The position numbers and the translations under genes are program-made. This document shows positions 19,401 through 26,965 of a stretch of DNA of 64,000 nucleotides, one piece after another. The stretch spans positions 806,001 to 870,000 of the forward strand of contig CAWIHK010000002.1 in NCBI GenBank assembly GCA_963835935.1, written 5' to 3'. The notes below the pieces were generated by a model. The model saw nothing but the letters and a program-made list of their open reading frames with translations. It was not told the DNA's origin and searched no databases. Every line of letters begins with the position of its first letter. The first letter of the stretch is position 1. Origin of the DNA: CAWIHK01 sp963835935 (GTDB taxonomy: Bacteria > Bacteroidota > Ignavibacteria > UBA10030 > CAVZMI01).

Positions 19401-19469
19401 CTGACCAAATGAAGTAAATAAAAACACCGTCATTGAAAGAGCGACGATTAACATCAAAATTGATTTCAT
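13401..19469 (-). CDS. Giant secreted M6-type metalloprotease with YCF48 and InlB-B-like repeats and T9SS sorting domain
   Basis: Predicted 2022-residue exported protein. The ATG at 19469 follows AAGGAG by 6 nt, better than upstream TTG/ATG codons. Domains: signal peptide; M6/immune-inhibitor-A-like peptidase with HELGH at about 263-267; Ig-like 'PNGGEKW' segment near 486; a propeller-like segment about 606-840; a second Ig-like 'PNGGEVF' near 848; a PPC-type domain about 940-1090; a fibronectin-like stretch to about 1190; six YCF48/BNR-type 41-residue repeats plus a degraded seventh (1193-1473); five 74-75-residue InlB-B-like repeats plus a divergent sixth (1480-1915); and a C-terminal T9SS sorting domain from about 1923. 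It should be cell-surface or secreted. A group II intron interrupts the stop codon, but both spliced and unspliced readings end at the same Lys. Confidence 0.93.
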   Translation of the reverse strand: MKSILMLIVALSMTVFLFTSFGQAPPHPLLLEKIRNGEIEKPYALTNIEKIRARGVDMPWSSPHLRKLNEIQSINEPQRMFGSSVSPTGSWNALMILVQFSDKPAQVVATSFDNLIFKDSTGTLRNYYKHASYSKLDIVTVNLPSSIGWVKAPQTYSYYVNGVNGFGSYPQNAQKLVEDAVALAATKIDFSKYDNDGDGYVDGLFIVHTGPGAELTGSNNDIWSHSWTTSSPQSYNGVQIYHYAMEPEYWVTPGDMTIGVYAHELGHAAFGLPDLYDTDYSSTGLGNWSIMAGGSWNGYLGSSPSYPDAWCRIQMGFAMPKVVTANVLSQAIPEVEDSAKIFKLWKNGTPGSEYFLVENRQLTSYDQSLPNGGLLIYHVDDSVATNNNEWYPGHTSSGHYRVALEQADGLFNLEKNNNRGDPGDCYPGSQNNTSFTNSSVPNSQNYHLSATGVSVKNISISSFTMHADLVVIATDTILKVVFPNGGEKWPAGYTKQIVLNALNTGTLKLEYTIDSGATWNSIGDVNPSISKVASTAVSSMAYRSPKVKDIPAIDAVYTGSVIDWIVPNSPSKRCKVRVTDESNQKLTDQSDSAFTIFSPPAGQFSVEFNYNALSVTGGDGNLGVVFLPSTNQFWTSRWGSNLLHRWTAQGTLVDQFSISGVSNVMGMTFDGTYIYATSSSTTISIIDPTAKTLKGTITAPLKALFIAYDPTADNGNGGFWIGSWYSNLILINRSGVTLRTLPFANLGSSGNSGLAYDSYSSGGPYLWLASQDNSQLITQVSVATGSPTGIQHDILSNIGLGSSGSYSGGIFVSSGIVSGKATIGGILQGYPDKLYGYQLCDLAPNITVLSPNGGEVFRAGKSSTIRWTSGLVSNVKVEYTINNGTNWNTISASTTASNYALSWTVPSVASTQCKIKISDASNSALFDLSDNPFTITLKAPTTETEPNNTAATANNMEYGDSLAASISPKGDVDYYKFTASAKDTVEIYAADGNTSSLEGELFLYNAAGNLLAYDWWYTTLGNQKIIYPISSAGTYYIRYACNWGNFPNGTPRRDSLHKFTNILENVKNSPSLVSYDSGAYYIKLKKYTPVAPALSSFGFYYMDYNAIDLRIALFPNGLNTTVTLDYGTTSKYGTSIRVTESPVNSLGEYDLSCLLTTLQPNTIYHFRITLANSAGTTISGDLVLQTPALPDGFVFQNSGTSSWLYGVSFSDANNGCAVGLSGIILRTTNGGTTWTQQTSGTNYDLFSVSFTDANNGFAVGANGILLHTTNGGANWTQQVSGTYYELSGVYFTEANKGCAVGYAGKILHTTNGGANWIQQTSGTNNALWGVSFADANNGCAVGDGGTILRTTNGGTTWTQQASGTSNALYGVSFTDANNGCAVGTGGIILRTTNGGTTWVKQTSGMYYYLYGVSFIDANNGCAVGDYGTILRTTNGGTTWVPHNSGTTAFLLGLSYKNNNITIVGSDGKILRSAQNNNLTMAVSPSSSGTTTPAVGVYTYNKGTVVNISATPASGYRFVKWTGGVADSTKASTTVTVSTNKIVTAYFQKTYTLTMAVSPEGGGTTTPAVGVQTCDSGTVVNISATPAAGYRFVKWICGTATSTFQSTKTTMNANRTLTAVFLKTYTLTMAVSPVGGGATTPAVGVQTCDSGTVVNISTTPAAGYRFVKWICGTATSTFQSTKTTMNANRTLTAIFQKTYTLTMAVSPEGGGTTTPAVGVQTCDSGTVVNISATPAAGYRFVKWICGTATSTFQSTKTTMNANRTLTAIFQKTYTLTMAVSPVGGGTTTPAVGVQTCDSGTVVNISTTPTSGYQFVKWTGGVADSTKSSTTVTVSANKTVTAVFGFVLKTTIYSSQYADCITISPKKEAYLPGEKVTLIACAKENCTFIKWSGDVNDTSLQIEIIMDQEKTVSAVFGNKGDLKNQSTNSLPKDFSLSQNYPNPFNPSTQISFALPEDAQVTLEIYNILGTRVRTLLHDIHLRAGVWTETWNGLDECGYKATSGMYFYRFQAGSFITTKKMVMVK
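13925..15040 (-). repeat. Tandem 222-bp coding repeats (InlB-B-like)
   Basis: Five consecutive units of 74-75 codons within the protease gene. Units 2-4 are nearly identical at the nucleotide level, with phase-conserved copies about 222 bp apart (for example starting near 14214, 14436 and 14658). This points to recent expansion. A sixth, diverged unit follows at about 13725-13925. Confidence 0.85.
15045..15885 (-). repeat. Tandem 123-bp coding repeats (YCF48/BNR-like)
   Basis: Six units of 41 codons, each with the pattern G-V-S-F-x-D-A-N-N-G-C-A-V-G...T-T-N-G-G-x-x-W, and a seventh degraded unit. They should build a beta-propeller in the middle of the protease. Confidence 0.85.
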
Positions 19470-19556
19470 GGCAATCTCCTTCATCAAGAATATTACCTGC
19501 TCAAAAACCGATTAGAAAGCCATTTATTATTTCTCTCACACGACTCTTCACAAAAC

Positions 19557-19578
19557 CTCAGATCGTTGCACGATCGAG
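19557..19578. other. Hairpin upstream of the protease gene
   Basis: GATCGT and ACGATC arms with a 3-nt loop, extended by CTC/GAG with one bulge. There is no clear T run, so a terminator role for the small gene at 19635 is weak; it could be a 5' UTR structure of the protease mRNA. Confidence 0.35.
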
Positions 19579-19596
19579 ATGATCTTACCATTTGAT

Positions 19597-19624
19597 AATC
19601 AATTCGTTTCAACACTACCTCAAT
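19597..19624. repeat. 28-bp repeat, copy B (partner at 11351-11378)
   Basis: Same orientation as copy A, with three mismatches. It lies 10 nt past the stop of the small acidic protein gene. The two copies bracket the protease gene and intron (8.2 kb). Confidence 0.6.
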
Positions 19625-19634
19625 CATTTTATAA

Positions 19635-19922
19635 TTACTGGAATAAGCCTGACGTTGCTGCGTCCCTAGCCGCTGCTGCTTCATTGGCCGCTGTTGCTGG
19701 ACAATCCGCAGCGGCTTCACTGTCTTTTGCTGTTTGCGATTCCTGCTGCTCTTCTTCTACTGTTTTTCCATTCATTAAGGCTTCTAGGTCTTTTGCCTCT
19801 TCTGAAATGAAAGCTGTGTCTTTCTTCGCTGCCGGTTGTTGTTCCTGAGTGGATTCTATCCTTGGAACCGACTTCAACGATTGCAGTAAATTTTGTCCTT
19901 GTTGTACACTATAGATTTGCAT
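19635..19922 (-). CDS. Small acidic, low-complexity protein
   Basis: A 95-residue ORF with a strong ribosome binding site (AAAGGAG, 9 nt before the ATG), which argues that it is real. The sequence is rich in Gln, Glu and Ala and probably largely disordered. 'ISEEAKDLEALM' near residue 39 loosely recalls small flagellar or anti-sigma-type helices, but I cannot assign a family. There is no signal peptide or membrane segment. It lies upstream of the giant protease gene on the same strand (166 nt gap) and could share its transcript. Function unknown. Confidence 0.65.
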   Translation of the reverse strand: MQIYSVQQGQNLLQSLKSVPRIESTQEQQPAAKKDTAFISEEAKDLEALMNGKTVEEEQQESQTAKDSEAAADCPATAANEAAAARDAATSGLFQ

Positions 19923-20539
19923 ATCGATTTAACTCCTTTCAAAAAAATCATGCTCCCCAAAAAAACCGAGTTGATTTCGCTGTAGACTTCATCATAACGT
20001 CCCAATAAAAATTGCATTCCACTAATTGAAAATCATAAACATTCAGGATGATATTGATTTCATTTTTATTCATCGTAATCCTTTTATTTGCTTAGAAACG
20101 AAAACAATGCCAATTCTCGCTAGAGAAATAGCCTCATTAATACGCCTTTTATCATGCCATTTCAGTTAAAAATCGATAGGGAAATATTCGATAATTTTAG
20201 AATTTGTATTTTCTTCAAATTTCTTCAGTAGGCAAAGGTAAAAATGACACTCAAGCACTCGACTGCAAATCGATAATTTTTAAACTACTTTCATTAATCA
20301 GCTTCCATTGACTATTTTCTCACATTGATGCTTGTTCTCAATTAAAAAAATAACCGAATACAAAATAATACGTCAGCAAAAAAATCGGAGTGCATTTCGA
20401 TATGTGTTAAGCGATTTGGATTAGAAGGATGATCTAGGAAGAATTCAATTACAACGGACAATCACACCATGAATTAATTTTCGTTAAAGGAATTACTCGA
20501 TGTTATTCGTCGAAACGGGCAAATAAGTTGGCGGCATTT
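19923..20539. other. Intergenic region, 617 bp
   Basis: AT-rich. It contains the Shine-Dalgarno of the small acidic protein gene at its left end, and probably that gene's promoter. No convincing ORF, RNA gene or terminator was recognised. Confidence 0.5.
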
Positions 20540-22486
20540 CTATTTGATATATACACACTTTTTCACATTGACAAAACCTTGTGCTTTCAGAATTATAAAA
20601 TAGATTCCATCGGACAAATGCCCGGCATTGAAATGAATGTTATATTGTCCGGGTTCTTTATAATCATTCACAAGAATCTCGACTTCTCTCCCCAGAACAT
20701 CGCAAACTTTCAATTTAACGAATGATCTCTGTGAAATTGAATACGATACCACCGTCCCGCCATTAAACGGATTAGGATAATTTTGTTGAAGAGAAAATTG
20801 ATCCGGATTTTTTTTACCATCATTAATTTTATTTGTAGATGAATAATCGATCACCAGAACTAAATAGGCATCGAGGCTATCTAGAGTCACATCGATTCGA
20901 TCCTTCTCAGGCCGCCATGTGAATAGGACGTTCCGAGTACCAACATCGGGAGAACTCTCCTCAATCGATTTAGGTTCCAGATCTGATGGGATAGTTATTT
21001 GCAGAAGAGTTCTAGGAACCAAATGGTAATTTTGATCTTCCCGTTTATTTATAATATGAACTATTCGTCGATTGCTATCCGGTTGTTCCATGATTGTTGT
21101 AACCAGATCTGTCTCGCCGTGAAGATCGACAAGCGAATCTCCAACCCATTCAGTATTTGTGTAAAACTCTTGATGCTCTCGATACCAGTTAATCAGAGTG
21201 TGAATTGTATCTGCAAGGAGCGGTTCCTGACTCGCTCTATAGCAGTTGCCGTTGCTCGATATCGGCCAGGCAAGAATACCCCCCGATGCAAAAAGTTCCG
21301 CTGCATAAATCCGAAGCCAGAGAATTCGGTCTTCGAGCGGTATTTGATCGAAGAAGGGCATATTCGATCCCCAATCAAGAAATAATATGAGCGGAACTTT
21401 TTGTCCGAGATTTTGAATTCCCCAATCGATGCGGTCCCGCCAATGTCGTACATAACTTTTTGAAATATCAAGCCGTCCGTTGATAACATTCCAGGTATTC
21501 CATTGAGTCTCGATTAGAAAATCGATATTGGCAATTGATACATTTTTACCATTTACATTACAATATTTTTTAATAGCCGCCGTGAGATATTGCCATGCAT
21601 AATGATTTCGCTGGTAGAGGTAGGTAGTATCTGCCGTTGTCCATGGATCTCCCCACTCGAATCTTAATTGGTTATTATCCATATATGGAGCATCGCTTAA
21701 ATTTTTCCTCTGGAGATAGTGCCGGTAATTGAAAGAATTGATAGTACTATCAGGACAATCTGAAGCCAGGTCAATTCCGAATTGGGAATTCCAGCGCGAG
21801 TCGTCGGGCGCCCACCCTTTACCCTGAACGTATTTTTCGATTAAGAATAATCGAAAGGCTTCGATGCCATTGTCACCGTAACCTGTATACCACGATGCTC
21901 CACCATCCGGTTCATCCAAAAATAATGATTGGACGCCGGCGTCAATTTGATCGTATGCCCAGCGGAGAACAAAATCGAGATACTCAGTGTTCTGGATGTC
22001 GCCGTTGTAACACCCTGAAGAAGATGTGTGCGAAAAATATTCAGGCTCATTGTTGGGATTTCGGGAAACGATTCGTTCTAATACGTCAGGAGAAACTTCA
22101 TCGGAGAAAAGAGCCGAACAAGTGCCTCCGCCGCCGAAATAAGCCCCTTTTGAATTCGCCTGCTGCGGCATCCATGATTTACTCTTAAAGCCCGCGCCCA
22201 AATTCCCCCATTTAAACCATCCGCGGAAAATCATATCCGGCTGGTAACTGAGAGCATCATCTAAATCCGACTGCCCGTAAATTTGATCGTACACAATCCA
22301 GATGAATCGATTATCGAGGACAGAATTGCTCTCTTTAATAACTCTCTTAGTAGAGGCATATTCCAACGACTGTGCGTTTCCATGGTTCGTTATGAAAAAT
22401 ATCATGCTAAAAAAAACAAGAACCATGTAAAAACAAATTATTCTTCTTCCAAAAAAATATCTACAACATTTACTTTTCGTCTTCAC
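20540..22486 (-). CDS. Secreted TIM-barrel-like (putative glycosidase) protein with T9SS sorting domain
   Basis: Protein of 648 residues starting at GTG 22486. An unusually basic N-terminus is followed by a hydrophobic stretch (about 16-38, ending G-N-A-Q). Residues about 55-440 look like an alternating alpha/beta barrel with aromatic and acidic clusters, including 'SLFLDEPDGGASWY' (possible acid residues after a strand) and 'LILFLDWGSNMPFF'. This suggests a glycoside hydrolase of unassigned family, possibly related to GH66-like barrels; that is inference. Residues about 450-560 form a beta-sandwich. The last 80 residues are a T9SS sorting domain ('FSLQQNYPNPFNGGT', ending 'KKCVYIK'). Probably exported to the cell surface. 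Confidence 0.8.
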   Translation of the reverse strand: MKTKSKCCRYFFGRRIICFYMVLVFFSMIFFITNHGNAQSLEYASTKRVIKESNSVLDNRFIWIVYDQIYGQSDLDDALSYQPDMIFRGWFKWGNLGAGFKSKSWMPQQANSKGAYFGGGGTCSALFSDEVSPDVLERIVSRNPNNEPEYFSHTSSSGCYNGDIQNTEYLDFVLRWAYDQIDAGVQSLFLDEPDGGASWYTGYGDNGIEAFRLFLIEKYVQGKGWAPDDSRWNSQFGIDLASDCPDSTINSFNYRHYLQRKNLSDAPYMDNNQLRFEWGDPWTTADTTYLYQRNHYAWQYLTAAIKKYCNVNGKNVSIANIDFLIETQWNTWNVINGRLDISKSYVRHWRDRIDWGIQNLGQKVPLILFLDWGSNMPFFDQIPLEDRILWLRIYAAELFASGGILAWPISSNGNCYRASQEPLLADTIHTLINWYREHQEFYTNTEWVGDSLVDLHGETDLVTTIMEQPDSNRRIVHIINKREDQNYHLVPRTLLQITIPSDLEPKSIEESSPDVGTRNVLFTWRPEKDRIDVTLDSLDAYLVLVIDYSSTNKINDGKKNPDQFSLQQNYPNPFNGGTVVSYSISQRSFVKLKVCDVLGREVEILVNDYKEPGQYNIHFNAGHLSDGIYFIILKAQGFVNVKKCVYIK

Positions 22487-22629
22487 GTTCAGTTCCGTTT
22501 CATCAAGCGTACCAATCCATCATCTCTTTATATACCTACAATATAATACTTGAGCGAATATATATTAAAGTCTTTTTCTTGCACTTATTCTTTCGTATAT
22601 TTGTTATATAAATGAATTGAGGAAGGCTT

Positions 22630-22881
22630 ATGTGTTTAGCAATACCCGGTAAAGTTCTTGAAATATCACAAGAAAATGAAATGCTGATCGGCAAAGTAGC
22701 CTTTGGCGGTATTCAGAAAAATATTCGTTTGGATTGGGTTCCTGATGTAAAAGTGGGTGAATATGTCATCGTCCATGTCGGCTTCGCGATCAGCAAAATG
22801 GATGAAGAAGAAGCACAGGCAACGTTGAAATTACTGGAAGAAATAGGCGACGTGGCCGGCGAAGTAAATCCGGAATCGTGA
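22630..22881 (+). CDS. hypC: Hydrogenase maturation chaperone HypC/HybG
   Basis: Small chaperone (83 residues) that partners HypD in assembling the Fe(CN)2CO group of [NiFe]-hydrogenases. The N-terminal 'MCLAIPGKVLEI' with essential Cys2 (after Met removal the N-terminal residue) and the conserved 'VHVGFAISKMDEEEA' are diagnostic. GAGGAAGG precedes the ATG. Normally hypC is followed by hypD; here the next genes are a HEPN/nucleotidyltransferase pair, and hypD lies 8.5 kb further on the same strand. No hydrogenase structural gene is in the window. Confidence 0.95.
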   Translation: MCLAIPGKVLEISQENEMLIGKVAFGGIQKNIRLDWVPDVKVGEYVIVHVGFAISKMDEEEAQATLKLLEEIGDVAGEVNPES

Positions 22882-22936
22882 ACAGGTCGGCAATATCGAT
22901 TTGCATTTAAAAATCTCAAACAGTATTTTGTTGACG

Positions 22937-23329
22937 ATGGACGTTCAAAAACAAATAGATTATTGGCTTACAACAGCTGAGACGGATATCTCGACAGCAA
23001 AAACAATTTATCAATCAGGAAAGAATTTTCATTACGCATTATTCTTTTGTCATCTCACATTGGAAAAATACCTGAAGGCGCTTGTGGTCAAGAAAACCGA
23101 AAAATACCCTCCAAGGATACACGACCTAGAATTGCTTGCCGAGAAAGCGGAGCTACGACTCGATGACGATAAAATCCATTTTCTGAGAGAAATGACAGTC
23201 TATAATCTGGATGCTCGCTATCCTGATGAGCAATATGAGATTTACAAACGAGCTAATGGAACTGTAGCCGAATTAATAATTAATCAAACAGAAGAATATC
23301 TGAAATGGATGAAAGAGCTTCTGAAATAA
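22937..23329 (+). CDS. HEPN domain protein (toxin-like partner)
   Basis: All-helical HEPN protein of about 130 residues. The ATG at 22937 is preferred to the in-frame TTG at 22901. Typical HEPN features: 'YWLTTAETDISTAK', 'HYALFFCHLTLEKYLKALV' and 'PPRIHDLELLAEKAEL', then 'LDARYPDEQYEIY'. It lacks the RX4HXY triad of HepT-type RNases, so RNase activity is uncertain. Its stop overlaps the start of the nucleotidyltransferase gene by 25 nt, so the two are coupled. Such pairs are known toxin-antitoxin or regulatory modules. It begins 55 nt after hypC. Confidence 0.85.
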   Translation: MDVQKQIDYWLTTAETDISTAKTIYQSGKNFHYALFFCHLTLEKYLKALVVKKTEKYPPRIHDLELLAEKAELRLDDDKIHFLREMTVYNLDARYPDEQYEIYKRANGTVAELIINQTEEYLKWMKELLK

Positions 23330-23622
23330 TAAATATTGTTAAGCGATTTCTAGAGGAAATCAAGAACGATAATATCAGAATTGCGTCGGCTTACCTTTAT
23401 GGATCGTACGCAAATGGAACAGCTCACCATGATAGCGATATAGATGTTATTGTCGTTTCTCCTGATTTCACAGATTCACGATTCGAGAACTCTGTTCGGT
23501 TGATGAAATACCGCCGTAACATTGATTTACGCATCTCTCCTTTTGGTTATCGACCGGAAAAATTCTCGGATAATTTTTTGATTCCTGCCGAAGCAATGAA
23601 AAATGGGATTAGAATTGTATAG
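23305..23622 (+). CDS. Minimal nucleotidyltransferase (MNT)
   Basis: A 105-residue nucleotidyltransferase of the pol-beta superfamily. It has G33-S-Y-A-N-G followed by D45-x-D47 ('HHDSDIDVIVV'), and a third acidic residue probably in 'RNIDLRI'. In known MNT/HEPN pairs the MNT antitoxin modifies the HEPN toxin by AMP transfer; that function is inferred here. The start overlaps the end of the HEPN gene. The gene order (HEPN first) is opposite to that of the MntA/HepT pair at 30763. Confidence 0.87.
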   Translation: MDERASEIINIVKRFLEEIKNDNIRIASAYLYGSYANGTAHHDSDIDVIVVSPDFTDSRFENSVRLMKYRRNIDLRISPFGYRPEKFSDNFLIPAEAMKNGIRIV

Positions 23623-23733
23623 ATAGAAGAAATTTAATCATAAATACTTACTCAGGAATTCCCACTCTGTGAAACTCAGTGACATTTTTGTATTCTCTGT
23701 AAAAATATAATTTGAAGTATACACGTTATAGTT

Positions 23734-24471
23734 TTATTTTTTTAGCGCCGCTTTTGTAAATATATAATCGGGAATATCGACGTCAAGTTGAATGGAATCG
23801 ATAAGAAATTCGGTTCCCTCGCCTTCTTTGAGAACATCTTTATACAACATCGACTTAGCTATCCATCTGTTCTGAACTTTTACTATCTCACGCACATTCA
23901 TTGTCTTCAAGAGTTTGCCGCTCTTCGCATAAAGATTCTCCTGTAAAATCACGAAGCGTTCTTTATCGACCCAGGCTTTCCTGCTGAAGTACGCGATGTC
24001 TTCCTTTTTTGCCGAGAGATCTAAAACCCAACATACCCGCCCGTTCATCGTTTCTTCAGATGATATTCTCGCACTATAAAGATTTGGCAGATGCGGGTCT
24101 TCCATCATATCTTCGTAAGAAAGATCCGAGCCCATCATCGACTGACGAAGCATGTGCCCCGAAATGAGGATTGTCCGATCAGTTGATGGAGAATATGTCC
24201 ACAACATATCTATGAGCTTCAACATTTTTGTCCCTTGTTCACGCGCAGGCGCAAGAAACTCCGTGAATGATTCACTCGTGCCTCGCTGCCACGATTTCGC
24301 TTCAACCGTTCGGCTGCCACGTTCTCCATGAATCAACATATGCACAACAGAAATTTTGCTCTGCGCGAACATATTCTGATCAACTTTTTTCAAAATCTCA
24401 TCGCCGGACAAATTTTGTCCGCACATTAATGCAATTGGTAAAACAAGAATAAACCAAATTAGATACTTCAT
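23734..24471 (-). CDS. LolA-like outer-membrane lipoprotein-sorting protein
   Basis: Periplasmic protein of 245 residues with a signal peptide (1-18). The sequence, including 'SGDEILKKVDQNM', 'WQRGTSESFTEFLAPAREQGTKMLKL' and 'RKAWVDKERFVILQENLYAKSGKLLKTMNV', is typical of the LolA_like/outer membrane lipoprotein-sorting family that carries lipidated cargo between membranes. Its ATG overlaps the stop of the upstream permease gene by 4 nt. It is the last gene of a cassette with FtsX-type permeases, an ABC ATPase and an outer-membrane barrel, which fits a trans-envelope lipid or lipoprotein export route. Confidence 0.88.
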   Translation of the reverse strand: MKYLIWFILVLPIALMCGQNLSGDEILKKVDQNMFAQSKISVVHMLIHGERGSRTVEAKSWQRGTSESFTEFLAPAREQGTKMLKLIDMLWTYSPSTDRTILISGHMLRQSMMGSDLSYEDMMEDPHLPNLYSARISSEETMNGRVCWVLDLSAKKEDIAYFSRKAWVDKERFVILQENLYAKSGKLLKTMNVREIVKVQNRWIAKSMLYKDVLKEGEGTEFLIDSIQLDVDIPDYIFTKAALKK

Positions 24472-25742
24472 GTTTCGAGCTCCTTAAATAACTGCGATGT
24501 TTGTCTTCTGTAAATTCCAATGCCCGACATTGCACTGCCGAGAAACGTGGCCAATAATCCAGGCAGCAATCCGATTACATAAGTCACAGGTACTACTTGT
24601 GCACGGACGACGTCGGAAATCATCATTGTGTTGTTCTTCATCATCGAACCGATGTTGAAGCCGTGTATCTGCAGATAGTAAGTAATAGCCAATCCTATTG
24701 CAGTACCGATAAAAGAACCGGCAACACCTATTGCCAACGATTCAAGAATCATCGAACGATAAATATGACCCTTATCTTCTCCCATTGCAAGCCGCAAACC
24801 GAATTCTCCATATCGCCGTAGACTGCCGGTCAATCCAGTATTCCACAAGACAACGGACATCGCGAACACAAAGACTCCGATGATAATTTCTGACATGGTG
24901 ACAACCAAATCGAGAATGTCGGTAAACCCGCTCTGTATTACCACCGTTTCCATTATTGGAGAAAATTTGTCGGATGTATTTGTGTAGTGTGAATTAAATT
25001 CACTTGAAATTATATTTGCTCTGTCTTCATGGTACAGATCGTCATGAAAAAAACCAAAAATTTCTCCTGCCGCGTGCTCCATATCAAGTGCTTGCTGTAC
25101 ATCGGACAAGTCGGCGATAATTGCACTTCGATCCATCGGGCCAACTCCAAATCGAATTGTCCCGACAATTTTAAAATTAGCAGTTGCCATACTGCCGTTC
25201 ATCGTCGAACTGATCAACGTTGCTTTTTGCCCCGGTTGAATATCGAGTTTCCTGGCAAGCTCGTCGCCGATTAGAAGATCTCCAGGTTTTTTAGGCAATT
25301 CTCCACGAACAAGCGCCGGCCGAATGTTCAGCACCTTCCACTCCGGACTACGCTCGGAGAAAAGATTCACACCCATGCCGCTTACAGCAACTTGTTCTTT
25401 TGTATCACCTTTTTCATCAGGAATATCGAGAAGGCCTCCAAACAAAATTCTTGGTGTCCAAAAAAGATCAGGATATCTTTGTTGCAGTGAAGTGACAAGT
25501 GTGTCGATGCCGAGAAGTGCGAGATCGTTTGGAAGTTGATCGATTCTACCGGCGTACGCTTTCGTCATCACTCCTACATGTCCAGTGCGATAGTGTGCTG
25601 TGGATTGTATAATGCTCGACGCTGCTCCGCCTATCCATGCATGCAAAAAAACTGTGAGCATAACACCGACTGCAACAATTAACACAGGAAAAAATGATCG
25701 TGATCGATCACGTAATAATCCTTTTATAAGAAATTTAATCAT
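24468..25742 (-). CDS. FtsX/MacB-family ABC transporter permease
   Basis: Inner-membrane permease of 424 residues: an N-terminal membrane segment (about 15-37), a periplasmic MacB-like domain (about 40-270), then three C-terminal membrane segments with the FtsX pattern ('RRYGEFGLRLAMGEDKGHI', 'GLLPGLLATFLGSAMSGIGIYRRQ'). It overlaps the preceding permease gene and the following LolA-like gene by 4 nt each, so translation is coupled. With the second permease and the ATPase at 27453 it should form a LolCDE/MacB-type exporter. Confidence 0.9.
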   Translation of the reverse strand: MIKFLIKGLLRDRSRSFFPVLIVAVGVMLTVFLHAWIGGAASSIIQSTAHYRTGHVGVMTKAYAGRIDQLPNDLALLGIDTLVTSLQQRYPDLFWTPRILFGGLLDIPDEKGDTKEQVAVSGMGVNLFSERSPEWKVLNIRPALVRGELPKKPGDLLIGDELARKLDIQPGQKATLISSTMNGSMATANFKIVGTIRFGVGPMDRSAIIADLSDVQQALDMEHAAGEIFGFFHDDLYHEDRANIISSEFNSHYTNTSDKFSPIMETVVIQSGFTDILDLVVTMSEIIIGVFVFAMSVVLWNTGLTGSLRRYGEFGLRLAMGEDKGHIYRSMILESLAIGVAGSFIGTAIGLAITYYLQIHGFNIGSMMKNNTMMISDVVRAQVVPVTYVIGLLPGLLATFLGSAMSGIGIYRRQTSQLFKELET

Positions 25743-26911
25743 GTCATCTTCCCTCTGAGTGCATCGGTCGGTTTTAAATGTGAAATTCTCCTTGTCGGCA
25801 AAAAACTGACTATAGTTGTAGCGACTAGAACTAGAAGAGTTGTTCCCGTGATCAAGCCAATGGAATAAACGGGGAATAGCTTTTCGCCGATAGCATAGCC
25901 TATCGAATCATAGGCTTGCGGAAGGGCAAGACCCGTGCGGGCCATGTACGTGAGTAATGGTATACCGTAGATGGCGGCGACAAAAGCCGCGAGAATTCCG
26001 TGTAAAGCTCCTTCTACAGTAAAGAGCTGAATAATTTTCGACCTCGTCATGCCGAGCGCCATGAGCGTTCCCATTTCTTTTCTTCGACGGAAAATAGAGA
26101 GTACCTGCGTATCGAAAATCGCGAGAAGTGCGAGAAATAGAAGTACTGCAAACATAATGCTTGCCTGAATCGTTTTGCTTCGTGCAAGCATATGAATATC
26201 ATGCAATAGAAAATTCAGATTTTTGAACTCCCATCCTGAAATTGCACCCGGAGATGTTAAATCTTTTTTTAATATGACTATTGTGGCCTGGCCGGACATC
26301 GCCGTGAGCGTTTGCATTCGATCCAGCGGAATCCAGATTTGCCCGTTGTCTATTTCCTGTACTGGAGTCTTAATCACTTCTACAATTCTGACGTCTCGTG
26401 CGTCGAACGTGCCGTGATTATCTCTCCATTGAACGGTAAGTTCGTCCCCTTTTTGCAACTCGATACTCTTCGCCATTCTGCTCCCGATTAGCGCAGGAAT
26501 GCTTCCGCCGTCTCCCGTCAGAAGGAATGAAGGAATAGAAATAATTTTCTGATTCGGGTCGATACCACGAAGGAGGATTGTGCGGAAATGTCCGCCGGGA
26601 TAAATCGTAGCTTGCCGCATGAGAATCGGCGTTGCATCTCCATTTTTCACAGGAGGCTCAAGTTCCGCTGGAATTACAGCATGAGCATCCGTGAGTGAAA
26701 GCGGATCGTAAGGATCGTACGCTTTTTGCCAGAATTGTCCTCCGCCGTAAAGTGCATCGATCGTGGCACGTTCGACTTGATCGTTCAGTCCTGTATAGAT
26801 ACCCTGCAAAAAAATAATTACGACGAACGATAAAGAAAGCGCAACGACATTAAGCCATGTTCGAATGCCGGCACCGAGTATGTTGCGTAAAGCAAGTTTG
26901 AGAGTTAGCAT
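25739..26911 (-). CDS. FtsX/MacB-family ABC transporter permease
   Basis: Paralogue and likely partner of the next permease; 390 residues with one N-terminal membrane helix (about 15-38), a periplasmic domain and three C-terminal helices. The cytoplasmic coupling pattern 'FRRRKEMGTLMALGMTRSKIIQLF' is clear, and the protein ends 'PTRRISHLKPTDALRGKMT'. A heterodimer like LolC/LolE is inferred. The ATPase gene expected right upstream is separated from it by an inserted four-helix-bundle (S23) gene. Confidence 0.9.
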   Translation of the reverse strand: MLTLKLALRNILGAGIRTWLNVVALSLSFVVIIFLQGIYTGLNDQVERATIDALYGGGQFWQKAYDPYDPLSLTDAHAVIPAELEPPVKNGDATPILMRQATIYPGGHFRTILLRGIDPNQKIISIPSFLLTGDGGSIPALIGSRMAKSIELQKGDELTVQWRDNHGTFDARDVRIVEVIKTPVQEIDNGQIWIPLDRMQTLTAMSGQATIVILKKDLTSPGAISGWEFKNLNFLLHDIHMLARSKTIQASIMFAVLLFLALLAIFDTQVLSIFRRRKEMGTLMALGMTRSKIIQLFTVEGALHGILAAFVAAIYGIPLLTYMARTGLALPQAYDSIGYAIGEKLFPVYSIGLITGTTLLVLVATTIVSFLPTRRISHLKPTDALRGKMT

Positions 26912-26965
26912 TGTATTCTCTTGAAATTACTAATTTATGGATAAATGGATTATTGGATTGATGGA

